Assembly (NCBI RefSeq): GCF_001976065.1
Contig: NZ_MNAH01000006.1
Location: forward strand, 62,001 to 126,000
Origin: Pseudomonas putida
GTDB taxonomy: Bacteria; Pseudomonadota; Gammaproteobacteria; Pseudomonadales; Pseudomonadaceae
Direction of reading: 5' to 3'
DNA length: 64,000 bases
Under the pieces are notes generated by a model that was not told where the DNA came from, searched no databases, and saw only the letters and a program-made list of their open reading frames with translations. The stretch's first letter is position 1, and every line of letters starts with the position of its first letter. Below, piece by piece: positions 26,953-35,142 of the stretch. Position numbers and translations under genes: made by a program.

Positions 26953-27677
26953 AACGTATTCTGTTGCTGGGCGGCGTGACCGAGGCCCTGGCGATTGCGC
27001 GAACCCTGGGACCGCAACACATCTATAGCCTGGCCGGTATCGGTCGGGTGCCGACGGATTTGAACTGCCAGGTTCGTGTGGGTGGCTATGGCGGTGCCGA
27101 AGGCCTGGCGCAATTCATCCGCGATGAAAGGATTGATCTGTTGCTGGATGCGACTCATCCCTACGCCGCCCAAATCAGTCAGAACGCCGCGACCGCAGCT
27201 CGGTTAAACGGCATCGCCTGCTGGGCGCTGCGCCGTCCGGCGTGGCAACCACAGGCCGGCGATGACTGGCGTGAGGTCCGTGATTGGGCCGAACTGATCC
27301 AGGCCCTCAAGCTTTTTCGGCGACCGCTGTTCACCTTGGGCCGCGAGCCTTTGCAACATCTGGACGAGATTCCCCCGGAGCAATTCTGGACCTTGCGTGC
27401 GCTGGACGTTTATCCCGGTAATGATCGCTGCGAAGTGATCGGCGCACGTGGACCGTTCATGATCGACGACGAGCGCGAGCTGTTCGAGCGTCGGCAGATC
27501 GATGTGCTGATCAGCAAGAACAGTGGCAGTGCGGCGACCGAGCCGAAGCTTGAAGTGGCGCGGGAGCGCGGGGTGCCGGTGCTGGTGTTGAAGCGGCCGG
27601 AGTTGCCGATGGTAGCGCGGGAGTTTGAGTCGGTGGCAGAGACATTGGCTGCCCTATCGAAGTCAGGCCATTGCTGA
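26949..27677 (+). CDS. cobK: Precorrin-6A reductase
   Basis: NADPH-dependent reduction of precorrin-6A, the step before CobL. The frame runs far upstream inside cbiD, but ATG 26949 overlaps the cbiD stop (ATGA) and starts the family's dinucleotide-binding N-terminus (RILLLGGVTEALAIAR), giving 242 residues. DATHPYAAQISQNAA and LISKNSGSAATEPKL are further family landmarks. Last gene of the cobL-cbiD-cobK operon; no strong terminator is visible after it. Confidence 0.94.
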   Translation: MKRILLLGGVTEALAIARTLGPQHIYSLAGIGRVPTDLNCQVRVGGYGGAEGLAQFIRDERIDLLLDATHPYAAQISQNAATAARLNGIACWALRRPAWQPQAGDDWREVRDWAELIQALKLFRRPLFTLGREPLQHLDEIPPEQFWTLRALDVYPGNDRCEVIGARGPFMIDDERELFERRQIDVLISKNSGSAATEPKLEVARERGVPVLVLKRPELPMVAREFESVAETLAALSKSGHC

Positions 27678-27771
27678 GTCCTACTGAACCCTGCGATTTT
27701 GCTGGCAATACTCTCGGACAGATCTGACTTACCCCACCAGGACTCTAATCCTATAGTCCTCTTCCTTCTGA

Positions 27772-28002
27772 TTCTATCAAGCGCCCCCTATTTACAGAGA
27801 GCACGGAAATTTTGGTGATTGTGAATCCGTGGGCGCTGCTGTTCATGAAATGCGCGTTCATTACGGTCCTGGCTACAGGCTGTACTTCACTCGCAAAGAT
27901 GAAGTGATCTACTTGCTGTTGATCGGTGGCGACAAATCGACTCAAAAAAGAGATATCAAGCGTGCTGTTCAAATGGCACAAAACATCGGTAATGAGGAGT
28001 AA
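27772..28002 (+). pseudogene. Decayed HigB/RelE-type addiction-module toxin, C-terminal part
   Basis: From about 27808 the frame reads NFGDCESVG, VHEMRVHYGPGYRLYF and LLLIGGDKSTQKRDIKRA, an excellent match to the C-terminal two-thirds of the RelE/ParE-superfamily 'addiction module killer' proteins. The frame is closed by a TGA at 27769-27771, there is no start codon before the match, and about 35-40 N-terminal residues are missing. The remnant ends four bases before the antitoxin remnant, in the usual toxin-first order of such pairs. Confidence 0.8.
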
Positions 28003-28005
28003 GTC

Positions 28006-28294
28006 ATGGCCGAACGATTCACCCGTTTTGACGCCGCCGAGTTTCTCAAAACGCCGGAAGAAATGGCGGCTTATCGGACGCCTGCTTCGAAGAGGATGCT
28101 GGCGACGATGTGCTGATACGCGCAGCGCTGAACGACATAGCCCGTGCGAAGGTATGACACAAATTGCCCGCGATGCTGGCCTGGGACGCGAGAGTCTCTA
28201 CAAAGCGCTGAGCAGTAGTGGCAATCCGGAATTCGCGACTATCATGAAGGTTATGAAAGCCTTGGGCCTGCGTTTGCATGCCATTGCTATCTGA
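28006..28294 (+). pseudogene. Decayed antitoxin (HigA-type, helix-turn-helix), two frameshifts
   Basis: Starts MAERFTRFDAAEFLKTPEEM in one frame, continues from about 28080 in another (ACFEEDAGDDVLIRAALNDI), and ends from about 28153 in the first frame with MTQIARDAGLGRESLYKALS and MKALGLRLHAIAI. Joined, these make one complete antitoxin of the family partnered with the toxin remnant just upstream. Two single-base deletions, near 28075 and 28152, would explain both frame changes. No intact product can be made. Confidence 0.8.
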
Positions 28295-28392
28295 TTGCGC
28301 TGCGACACCACACCGCACGCAGTCTTTTTACTTATCGGCCCTGATCAGGCTAAATAGCCAGCGCCTGATCGCCCACCCAACGGATTTGTCCC

Positions 28393-28785
28393 ATGTCCCG
28401 ACAACGGCTCGCAATTGCCTGGATAGCCTGCTTCGCAGTGCTGTTCAACATGCTCGCCATGCCGATGTCCGGAGCGATGGCGCAGACGGCACCCGCCGAA
28501 CAATTGTTGTGGGGTAGTTTTTGCTCGTCCAGCGGCACCAGGATGGTGGCGATTTCCCTGGGCGACATCGAGCAGAAAAAAACGCAAAGCGACGATCACT
28601 CCAACATGCAGCATTGCTGGTGCTGCTCTGGCTCTGCGCCACTGGTGGCCTTGCCCGGGCATGAACCGCACCTGTATTTCGCAAGCTTCGAAGCCAATCG
28701 AGCCTTACCCCCCGCCTCTCTCAGCACCCCGACACCGCGCCAGCAATGGCCAAGCCTCAACCCCCGTGCTTCCCCTCTGGTGTGA
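28393..28785 (+). CDS. DUF2946 family protein (first copy)
   Basis: A 130-residue protein with an N-terminal signal/anchor (AIAWIACFAVLFNMLAMPMSG) and the HxxxCxxC-like sequence MQHCWCCSGSA in the middle, typical of DUF2946. Members sit next to copper-uptake genes in proteobacteria, and here the gene heads a run of copper genes (PCu(A)C chaperone, OprC, PepSY). A periplasmic metal-binding role is plausible but unproven. It starts 98 bases after the decayed antitoxin. Confidence 0.8.
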   Translation: MSRQRLAIAWIACFAVLFNMLAMPMSGAMAQTAPAEQLLWGSFCSSSGTRMVAISLGDIEQKKTQSDDHSNMQHCWCCSGSAPLVALPGHEPHLYFASFEANRALPPASLSTPTPRQQWPSLNPRASPLV

Positions 28786-28833
28786 TTCCTGCTCGCAATT
28801 GACCTGCGTTTCGAATCGCTCTGGAGAACTGCC

Positions 28834-29313
28834 ATGTTGAACAGACTTATCGTTCTGGCCGCGTTGCTGCTGCCTGCCTGCTTTGCCAATGCCCACGAAT
28901 ACAAGATCGGCGCACTGGAAATCGCTCACCCGTGGTCGCAGGAACTGCCGCCCAATGCACCCAACGTCGCCGCGTATTTCGTGATCCACAACTCGGGCAA
29001 CACAGCTGACCGCCTGCTTAGTGTCGACTCGCCGATCTCGGCTGAAGCGCAGTTGCATGAGCATGTGATGCAAAACGACTTGATGAAAATGCAGCAAGTA
29101 GCCAACGTGGCAATCCCCGCCGGCGGCGATGTCACGTTCGCACCGATGGCCTACCACGTCATGCTGCTGGGGTTGAAGGACCGCAGCCTGCTCAGCGATG
29201 GCAAGCGCTTCCCGATGACCCTGCATTTCGAGAAGTCCGGAGACGTGACAGTGGAAGTGGCGGTGCAGAAGCAGGCGCCCGAGTCCACGCAAAAGCACGC
29301 GCACGCTCAGTAA
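28834..29313 (+). CDS. Periplasmic copper chaperone, PCu(A)C family
   Basis: Binds Cu(I) in the periplasm and passes it on, in known cases to cytochrome oxidase. The 159-residue precursor has a signal peptide (LIVLAALLLPACFANAHE). The family's Met/His copper site is visible: LHEHVMQNDLMKM, then APMAYHVMLLGL about twenty residues later. The C-terminus is His-rich (KHAHAQ). Spacing of 48 and 21 bases to the two DUF2946 genes points to one operon. Confidence 0.92.
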   Translation: MLNRLIVLAALLLPACFANAHEYKIGALEIAHPWSQELPPNAPNVAAYFVIHNSGNTADRLLSVDSPISAEAQLHEHVMQNDLMKMQQVANVAIPAGGDVTFAPMAYHVMLLGLKDRSLLSDGKRFPMTLHFEKSGDVTVEVAVQKQAPESTQKHAHAQ

Positions 29314-29334
29314 TCCGCTATCGCGACGCCGCCC

Positions 29335-29781
29335 ATGCGCCCGCCAGGCACCAGGTCACCCACCCCCCGTCGTCAGCCATTGGGCCTGACACGCGGCAGC
29401 TGGATCAGCCTGTTCGCCATGCTGATGATCTTTATCGGTCCACTGATTTCTCAGTCGATGCCGATGGATCAGCACGCTTCAACGTCCATGAACATGTCGA
29501 TGGACATGAGCATGGACATGTCGGCGATGGAGCACGCGGATCACGGCGCGCAACCGGCTGCCGAGCATTGCCCGCCAGCATCCGGGCACCATGCAATCTG
29601 GGAAAAATGCGGTTATTGCAGCCTGCTGTTCAACTGCCCGGCACTCACGGGTGGCGGTTCATTCACAGCATTCGACACCCCGCCCGCCAGCACTTTCACC
29701 GCACCCTCCCCTCGCTTGGGCCATGCCCGGCAAACCTTCTTCCCCGGCGCCCGCACCCGCGCCCCGCCCGTCGTCACGTAA
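29335..29781 (+). CDS. DUF2946 family protein (second copy), Met/His-rich
   Basis: A 148-residue protein with a membrane segment near residues 25-42 (WISLFAMLMIFIGPLISQSM), then a strikingly Met/Asp/His-rich stretch (MNMSMDMSMDMSAMEHADH) and the cysteine pair of DUF2946 (EKCGYCSLLFNCP). Met-rich stretches of this kind bind Cu(I) in other proteins. It starts 21 bases after the PCu(A)C gene. An extracytoplasmic copper-binding role is inferred from composition and neighbours only. Confidence 0.8.
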   Translation: MRPPGTRSPTPRRQPLGLTRGSWISLFAMLMIFIGPLISQSMPMDQHASTSMNMSMDMSMDMSAMEHADHGAQPAAEHCPPASGHHAIWEKCGYCSLLFNCPALTGGGSFTAFDTPPASTFTAPSPRLGHARQTFFPGARTRAPPVVT

Positions 29782-29865
29782 ACACTCACCGCTGATTTCA
29801 CACGGTTGAGCAGGCAGCTTAAGGCTGTCGGCCGTGTCGTTTACGACTGTTCGATGGAAATTGTC

Positions 29866-31983
29866 ATGTCCAGGTTTTCTGCTGCCCCCTGCTTGAGCGC
29901 TGCCCAAGCCCCCCTAGCCCTGAACGAATCCGGCATTCGTTTCAGGCACGCCACCGCCATCCTGTGCGGTGCCTTGCTGGCGCCCTCCGCGCTGGCCGAT
30001 GAACACGCAGGCCATAACGAAGAATTGAGCCCGACAGTGATCACCGCCATTGCCCCGAGCTCGCCACTGACCATCGTCACCGACCCCAGGGACCCGCGCC
30101 AACCTGTGCCGGCCAGCGACGGTTCGGATTATCTGAAAACCATTCCGGGGTTCGCCCAAGTGCGCAATGGCGGCACCAACGGCGACCCGGTGCTGCGTGG
30201 CATGTTCGGTTCGCGCCTGAACATCCTCACCAACGGCGGCATGATGCTCGGTGCCTGTCCTGGCCGGATGGACGCACCGACTTCATACATCTCTGCGCAG
30301 ACGTACGACAAACTGACCGTCATCAAGGGTCCGCAGACCGTGCTCTGGGGGCCGGGGGCCTCGGCCGGCACCATCCTCTTCGACCGCGAACCGCAGAGCT
30401 TCGGCGAGTTCGGCACGCGCGTAAACGCCAGTGTGCTGGCCGGCTCCAACGGCCGTTTCGACAAAGTGGTGGACGCGGCGGCTGGCGGCCCATTGGGCTA
30501 CGTGCGAGTGATCGGCAACACCGCCCAGGCCGATGACTACAAGGATGGCAACAACGACACCGTGGCATCGCGTTATGACAAATGGAACGGCGACGTCGCG
30601 CTCGGCTGGACCCCGGACGAAGATACCCTGCTGGAGCTGACCGCTGGCAAGGGTGACGGTGAGGCGCGCTACGCAGGACGCAGCATGGACGGTTCGCAGT
30701 TCAAGCGCGAGAGCCTCGGCCTGCGCTTCGAGAAGTCCAACATCAGCGACGTGCTGGAAACGCTCGAGGCGCAGGTCTACTACAACTACGCCGACCATGT
30801 CATGGACAACTACACGCTGCGCACGCCGTCCGGCACCGGGATGATGGCCGGCCCCATGGCGTCCAACGTCGACCGTCGCACACTCGGCGCGCGGGTCAAG
30901 GCCACCTGGCGCTGGGCCGACGTGCAGTTGATCGGCGGCATCGACGCGCAGACCAACGAACACCGCCAGCGCAGCGCCATGGGCATCGACACCTATAAGG
31001 ACCTGCCGTACACCAAGGACGCCGACTTCCACAACTACGGGGCATTCGGCGAATTGACCTGGTACGCCGCCGAGCGCGATCGACTTATCAGCGGCGCACG
31101 CCTGGACCGTGCTTCGGCCAAGGATTACCGGCAAACCATCGGTTCGGGAATGATGACCCGACCCAACCCAACCGCAGACGACACCCGCGCCGACACGCTG
31201 CCCAGCGGTTTCATCCGCTACGAACACGACCTGGCCAATAGCCCGACCACGCTGTATGCGGGGCTCGGTCACACCCAGCGTTTCCCGGATTACTGGGAAC
31301 TGTTTTCGGCCAATTCCGGCCCCGCGGGATCAGTGAACGCCTTCGACTCGATCAAGCCGGAGAAAACCACCCAGCTCGACGTCGGCCTGCAATACAAGAC
31401 CGAAGAACTTGATGCCTGGGCCTCGGCTTACCTCGGCCAGGTGCGCGATTACATCCTGTTCAACTACACGCCAGCGATGATGGGCATGACCTCGCAAGCC
31501 GAAAACATCGACGCGCGAATCATGGGTGGCGAACTGGGCGCCGCTTACAAACTCACCAAGCAATGGAAAGCCGACGCCACCCTGGCCTACGCCTGGGGCA
31601 AGAACAGCAGTGATGGCAGCGCATTGCCGCAAATGCCACCGCTGGATGCCCGCCTCGGCCTGACCTACAGCGAAGACAACTGGAGCGCCGGCGCACTGTG
31701 GAGAGTGGTTGCCGCACAAAACCGTATCGACCAGAACAAAGGCAACGTGGTCGGCAAGGACTTCGACAAGACCCCGGGTTTTGGCGTGTTCTCGCTCAAC
31801 GGTGCCTATCGGATCAACCCGCACTGGACGGTCAGCAGCGGCATCGACAACCTGTTCGGCAAAGCCTATGCCGAGCACTTGAACCTGGCCGGCAACGCCG
31901 GCTTCGGTTACCCGGCCAATGACCCGCAAGCCATCAAGGAACCGGGGCGTACGCTCTGGACCAAGGTGGATATGAGCTTCTAA
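29866..31983 (+). CDS. oprC: TonB-dependent copper receptor OprC
   Basis: Outer-membrane copper importer with a plug and a 22-strand barrel, 705 residues from ATG 29866; an earlier in-frame ATG adds 20 residues that do not look like a signal peptide. The signal is long (AILCGALLAPSALA), the plug starts near residue 60 and the protein ends in Phe (VDMSF) as barrel proteins do. The copper ligands reported for P. aeruginosa OprC (Cys143, Met147, His323, Met325) correspond here to Cys131, Met135 (ACPGRMD), His311 and Met313 (DHVMD), all offset by 12. This supports copper specificity strongly. Confidence 0.93.
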   Translation: MSRFSAAPCLSAAQAPLALNESGIRFRHATAILCGALLAPSALADEHAGHNEELSPTVITAIAPSSPLTIVTDPRDPRQPVPASDGSDYLKTIPGFAQVRNGGTNGDPVLRGMFGSRLNILTNGGMMLGACPGRMDAPTSYISAQTYDKLTVIKGPQTVLWGPGASAGTILFDREPQSFGEFGTRVNASVLAGSNGRFDKVVDAAAGGPLGYVRVIGNTAQADDYKDGNNDTVASRYDKWNGDVALGWTPDEDTLLELTAGKGDGEARYAGRSMDGSQFKRESLGLRFEKSNISDVLETLEAQVYYNYADHVMDNYTLRTPSGTGMMAGPMASNVDRRTLGARVKATWRWADVQLIGGIDAQTNEHRQRSAMGIDTYKDLPYTKDADFHNYGAFGELTWYAAERDRLISGARLDRASAKDYRQTIGSGMMTRPNPTADDTRADTLPSGFIRYEHDLANSPTTLYAGLGHTQRFPDYWELFSANSGPAGSVNAFDSIKPEKTTQLDVGLQYKTEELDAWASAYLGQVRDYILFNYTPAMMGMTSQAENIDARIMGGELGAAYKLTKQWKADATLAYAWGKNSSDGSALPQMPPLDARLGLTYSEDNWSAGALWRVVAAQNRIDQNKGNVVGKDFDKTPGFGVFSLNGAYRINPHWTVSSGIDNLFGKAYAEHLNLAGNAGFGYPANDPQAIKEPGRTLWTKVDMSF

Positions 31984-31990
31984 GAGCACC

Positions 31991-32031
31991 GCGGCAAGCC
32001 CGCTCCACTGTAGGGGCGAGCCTGCTCGCGA
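31991..32031. repeat. Degenerate REP pair
   Basis: CAAGCCCGCTCC and GGGGCGAGCCTGCTCGCG face each other just after the oprC stop. The arms are shorter and less perfect than those of the other REP pairs. Confidence 0.6.
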
Positions 32032-32092
32032 TCGGTTGCGCAGCAACCGCCAACACACAACCAAAAGATCCAAGCCAAGCGGAGCACACGTG

Positions 32093-33469
32093 ATGAAACA
32101 GCCCAAAGTGAATTTCTACAACCTGGCCTGGCGCTGGCATTTCTATGCCGGACTGTTCGTTGCGCCATTCATGGTGATGCTGGCCCTGACCGGCACGATT
32201 TATCTGTTCAAACCGCAACTCGACTCGCTGATGTACAGCAGTCTGCTCAACGTCCCGGCCGGTCACCACACGGTGCCGGCCGATGACCTGCTCGACCGGG
32301 TGAAAAGCGCCTATCCACAAGCAACCATCAAACAGTACCTGCCGCCGATCAACGCCGAGCGCAGTGCCCAGTATGTCGTGCTCAACGGCGGTACCGAGCT
32401 GAATGTGTTCGTCGACCCTTACCACGGCGACATCCTTGGCGAGCAAGACGCCAAGAAGAACCTGCAAGCGGTCGCGCGCGCGATTCACGGCGAGCTGATG
32501 ATCGGCACCGTCGGTGACCGACTGGTGGAACTGGCTGCTGGCTGGGGGGTGGTGCTGGTGGTATCCGGGGTGTTCCTGTGGTGGCCGCGCGGTCAGGCGG
32601 CGGGCATTCTCTGGCCGCGCCTGAGCAGTCGAGGCCGGGTGTTGTGGCGCGACCTGCACGCCGTCATCGGCTTCTGGGGTGCCTCGTTGTTGCTGGTGAT
32701 GCTGCTCAGCGGCATGACCTGGACCGGGTTCTGGGGCAAGCAGTACGCTGCCGTCTGGAACGTGTTTCCGGCGGCGATGTGGGACAACGTGCCCCAATCC
32801 GATGTCGAAGCGCGCAGCCTCAACAGTGCGACTCGCCAGACCGTGCCGTGGGCCATGGAAAATACGCCGATGCCGATGTCCGGCGGCCACGCCGAACACA
32901 TGGCCCACGGTGGTGCGCCAGCCGGTCCGGCTGCACCCACCATCAGCCTGCAGGACGTGCAGGACATCGCCGTGCAACGCAAGGTCGAGCCAGGCTACAG
33001 CATCACCTTCCCGAGCACGGCCACCGGTGTGTTCACCATCGCCGTGTTCGCCGATGACCCACGCAACGACGCCACCCTGCATGTCGATCAATACACCGGC
33101 AACGTCCTCGCCGACGTACGTTACGAGCACTACGGCGCCGTCGCCCGCGCCACGGAAATCGGCGTGATGCTGCACGAAGGCAAGATGTTCGGCACGCTCA
33201 ACCAGATCATCGTCCTGCTCATCTGCCTGATGATTTTGCTCAGCGCGGTCAGCGGCGTGGTGATCTGGTGGAAACGTCGTCCGCAAGGCAAGTTCGGTGT
33301 CCCACCGCTGCGCCACGACCTGCCGAAATGGAAAACCGCGATGGTGATCATGTTCGCCCTGGCGGTAGCCTTCCCGTTGGTGGGTGCGTCACTGGTGGTG
33401 GTGTGGGTACTGGACAAGCTGCTGCTGGCTCGCCTCAACCGGCAAGCTGAGCCCGATTCGGCAGCTTGA
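32093..33469 (+). CDS. PepSY-associated membrane protein of the copper cluster
   Basis: A 458-residue inner-membrane protein with four strong helices (near residues 15-38, 145-163, 195-215 and 360-415 as grouped segments) and PepSY-type periplasmic regions, beginning NLAWRWHFYAGLFVAPFMVM. Conserved histidines in the helices (WRWHFY, AIHGELM, DLHAVIGF) could hold haem, as in the FpvG/PiuB-like reductases. A Met/His-rich periplasmic loop (PMPMSGGHAEHMAHGG) suggests metal contact. Lying right after oprC, it may reduce incoming Cu(II); that is inference. ATG 32093 is chosen over the open frame upstream. Confidence 0.8.
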   Translation: MKQPKVNFYNLAWRWHFYAGLFVAPFMVMLALTGTIYLFKPQLDSLMYSSLLNVPAGHHTVPADDLLDRVKSAYPQATIKQYLPPINAERSAQYVVLNGGTELNVFVDPYHGDILGEQDAKKNLQAVARAIHGELMIGTVGDRLVELAAGWGVVLVVSGVFLWWPRGQAAGILWPRLSSRGRVLWRDLHAVIGFWGASLLLVMLLSGMTWTGFWGKQYAAVWNVFPAAMWDNVPQSDVEARSLNSATRQTVPWAMENTPMPMSGGHAEHMAHGGAPAGPAAPTISLQDVQDIAVQRKVEPGYSITFPSTATGVFTIAVFADDPRNDATLHVDQYTGNVLADVRYEHYGAVARATEIGVMLHEGKMFGTLNQIIVLLICLMILLSAVSGVVIWWKRRPQGKFGVPPLRHDLPKWKTAMVIMFALAVAFPLVGASLVVVWVLDKLLLARLNRQAEPDSAA

Positions 33470-33631
33470 GCGATACCTGGGCAAGCAGCGAATCGTGCTT
33501 GCCCGTCATCCCTCATTACGCCCCAATCTGGCGCACCTCAACGCACCAGTGCGTCCACTGCGTGCCTTGATGGTGCGCAAAATATCCGTGCAACCGCTCT
33601 AACACGACATTCCCCTGCCTTTGTACGACCA

Positions 33632-33645
33632 GGCACAGCCCTTGC
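33632..33645 (+). promoter_or_regulatory. Candidate sigma-54 promoter of the urea transport operon
   Basis: AGGCAC-AGCCC-TTGCT has the obligatory GG-N10-GC spacing (GG at 33632-33633, GC at 33644-33645) and near-consensus bases around it. Transcription would start near 33657, about 56 bases before urtA. Nitrogen control through RpoN/NtrC is known for urea use in Pseudomonas, which fits. I could not define a convincing NtrC site upstream. Confidence 0.5.
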
Positions 33646-33712
33646 TAACGACCCTTCAGTAGTCCGCATCTGCCAACCAAGAAAAATATCCAATGTTCAT
33701 GGAGATCGCACA

Positions 33713-34978
33713 ATGAAGCGTCGCAGTTTGATCAAGGCTTTCACACTCACGGCAAGCATTGCCGCGATGGGCATGACCTGGACTGTCCAGGCCGCCGAGA
33801 CCATCAAGGTCGGTATCCTGCATTCGTTGTCCGGCACCATGGCGATCTCCGAGACGTCGCTCAAGGACATGGCACTGATGACCATTGACGAGATCAACGC
33901 CAAGGGCGGCGTGAACGGCAAGATGCTCGAAGCGGTAGTAGTGGACCCGGCGTCGAACTGGCCTCTGTTCGCCGAGAAAGGCCGGCAGCTGCTGACCCAG
34001 GACAAGGTTGCCGTGGTGTTCGGGTGCTGGACCTCGGTGTCGCGCAAATCGGTACTGCCGGTGTTCGAAGAACTCAATGGCCTGCTGTTCTACCCGGTGC
34101 AGTACGAAGGCGAAGAGATGTCGCCGAACGTGTTCTACACCGGCGCTGCGCCGAACCAGCAAGCGATCCCCGCCGTTGAATACCTGATGAGCGAAGAAGG
34201 GGGCGGTGCCAAACGCTATTTCCTGCTGGGCACCGACTACGTCTACCCGCGAACCACCAACAAGATCCTGCGTTCGTTCCTGCACTCCAAAGGCGTAGCC
34301 GACAAAGACATCGAAGAGGTCTACACCCCCTTCGGTCACAGCGACTACCAGACCATCGTTGCCAACATCAAGAAGTTCTCGACCGGCGGAAAGACGGCGG
34401 TCATCTCCACCGTCAACGGCGATTCCAACGTGCCGTTCTACAAAGAACTGGCCAACCAGGGCCTGAAAGCCACCGACGTGCCGGTCGTGGCGTTCTCGGT
34501 GGGCGAAGAAGAACTGCGCGGCATCGACACCAAGCCGCTGGTGGGCAACCTCGCGGCCTGGAACTACTTCGAGTCGGTGGAGAACCCGGCGAACAAGAAA
34601 TTCGTCGCCGACTGGAAAGCCTACGCGAAGAAACACAACCTGCCGGGTGCCGACAAAGCCGTGACCAACGACCCGATGGAAGCGACCTACGTCGGCATCC
34701 ATATGTGGGCGCAAGCGGCTGAAAAAGCCAAGTCCACCGACGTCGACAAAGTCCGCGAAGCCCTGGGTGGCCAGACCTTCGCCGCACCGTCCGGCTACAC
34801 CCTGACCATGGACAAGACCAACCACCACCTGCACAAGCCGGTGATGATCGGCGAGATCCAGGCCGACGGTCAGTTCAACGTGGTGTGGCAGACCGAAGGA
34901 CCGATCCGTGCCCAGCCGTGGAGCCCGTTCATCCCGGGCAACGACAAGAAGCCGGAGTATGCGGTGAAGAGCAACTAA
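33713..34978 (+). CDS. urtA: Urea ABC transporter, substrate-binding protein
   Basis: Periplasmic receptor that captures urea for the UrtBCDE transporter. The 421-residue precursor has a signal peptide (residues 1-27, LIKAFTLTASIAAMGM and cleavage near VQAAE). The mature protein matches the UrtA subgroup of branched-chain amino-acid type binding proteins (KVGILHSLSGTMAISETSL, FGCWTSVSRKSVLPVFEEL, LFYPVQYEGEE). First gene of the urt operon, followed by a stem-loop and a REP that may protect its message. Confidence 0.95.
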   Translation: MKRRSLIKAFTLTASIAAMGMTWTVQAAETIKVGILHSLSGTMAISETSLKDMALMTIDEINAKGGVNGKMLEAVVVDPASNWPLFAEKGRQLLTQDKVAVVFGCWTSVSRKSVLPVFEELNGLLFYPVQYEGEEMSPNVFYTGAAPNQQAIPAVEYLMSEEGGGAKRYFLLGTDYVYPRTTNKILRSFLHSKGVADKDIEEVYTPFGHSDYQTIVANIKKFSTGGKTAVISTVNGDSNVPFYKELANQGLKATDVPVVAFSVGEEELRGIDTKPLVGNLAAWNYFESVENPANKKFVADWKAYAKKHNLPGADKAVTNDPMEATYVGIHMWAQAAEKAKSTDVDKVREALGGQTFAAPSGYTLTMDKTNHHLHKPVMIGEIQADGQFNVVWQTEGPIRAQPWSPFIPGNDKKPEYAVKSN

Positions 34979-34987
34979 GCCACTGGA

Positions 34988-35018
34988 TGTCGGGCTGATG
35001 AGCATTTCCGACCCGACA
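34988..35018 (+). terminator. Stem-loop between urtA and urtB
   Basis: TGTCGGG (34988-34994) pairs with CCCGACA (35012-35018) with a 17-base loop and no T run. More likely a stabilising or attenuating hairpin than a full terminator, given that urtB has no obvious promoter of its own. Confidence 0.4.
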
Positions 35019-35027
35019 CAACCCCCC

Positions 35028-35117
35028 TGTGGGAGCGGGCTTGCTCGCGAAAGCGGTATGTCATTCAACCTGGATGCAAGCTGACCCACCGCTTTCGCGA
35101 GCAAGCCCGCTCCCACA
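35028..35117. repeat. REP pair (inverted) between urtA and urtB
   Basis: Perfect 30-base inverted arms (35028-35057 and 35088-35117) with core GTGGGAGCGGGCTTGCTCGC. Together with the preceding stem-loop it separates the binding-protein gene from the permease genes. Confidence 0.92.
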
Positions 35118-35142
35118 ATTAGTCCGAGCAAGGCGACTTTTT

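Noticed and set aside
29413..29530. Met-rich ATGGACATG repeats as a tandem DNA repeat
   Set aside because: The repetition follows the Met/Asp codons of a metal-binding stretch in the DUF2946 protein and is short.
29806..29865. Earlier ATG for oprC
   Set aside because: The added 20 residues are not conserved in character and do not form a signal peptide; ATG 29866 does so better.
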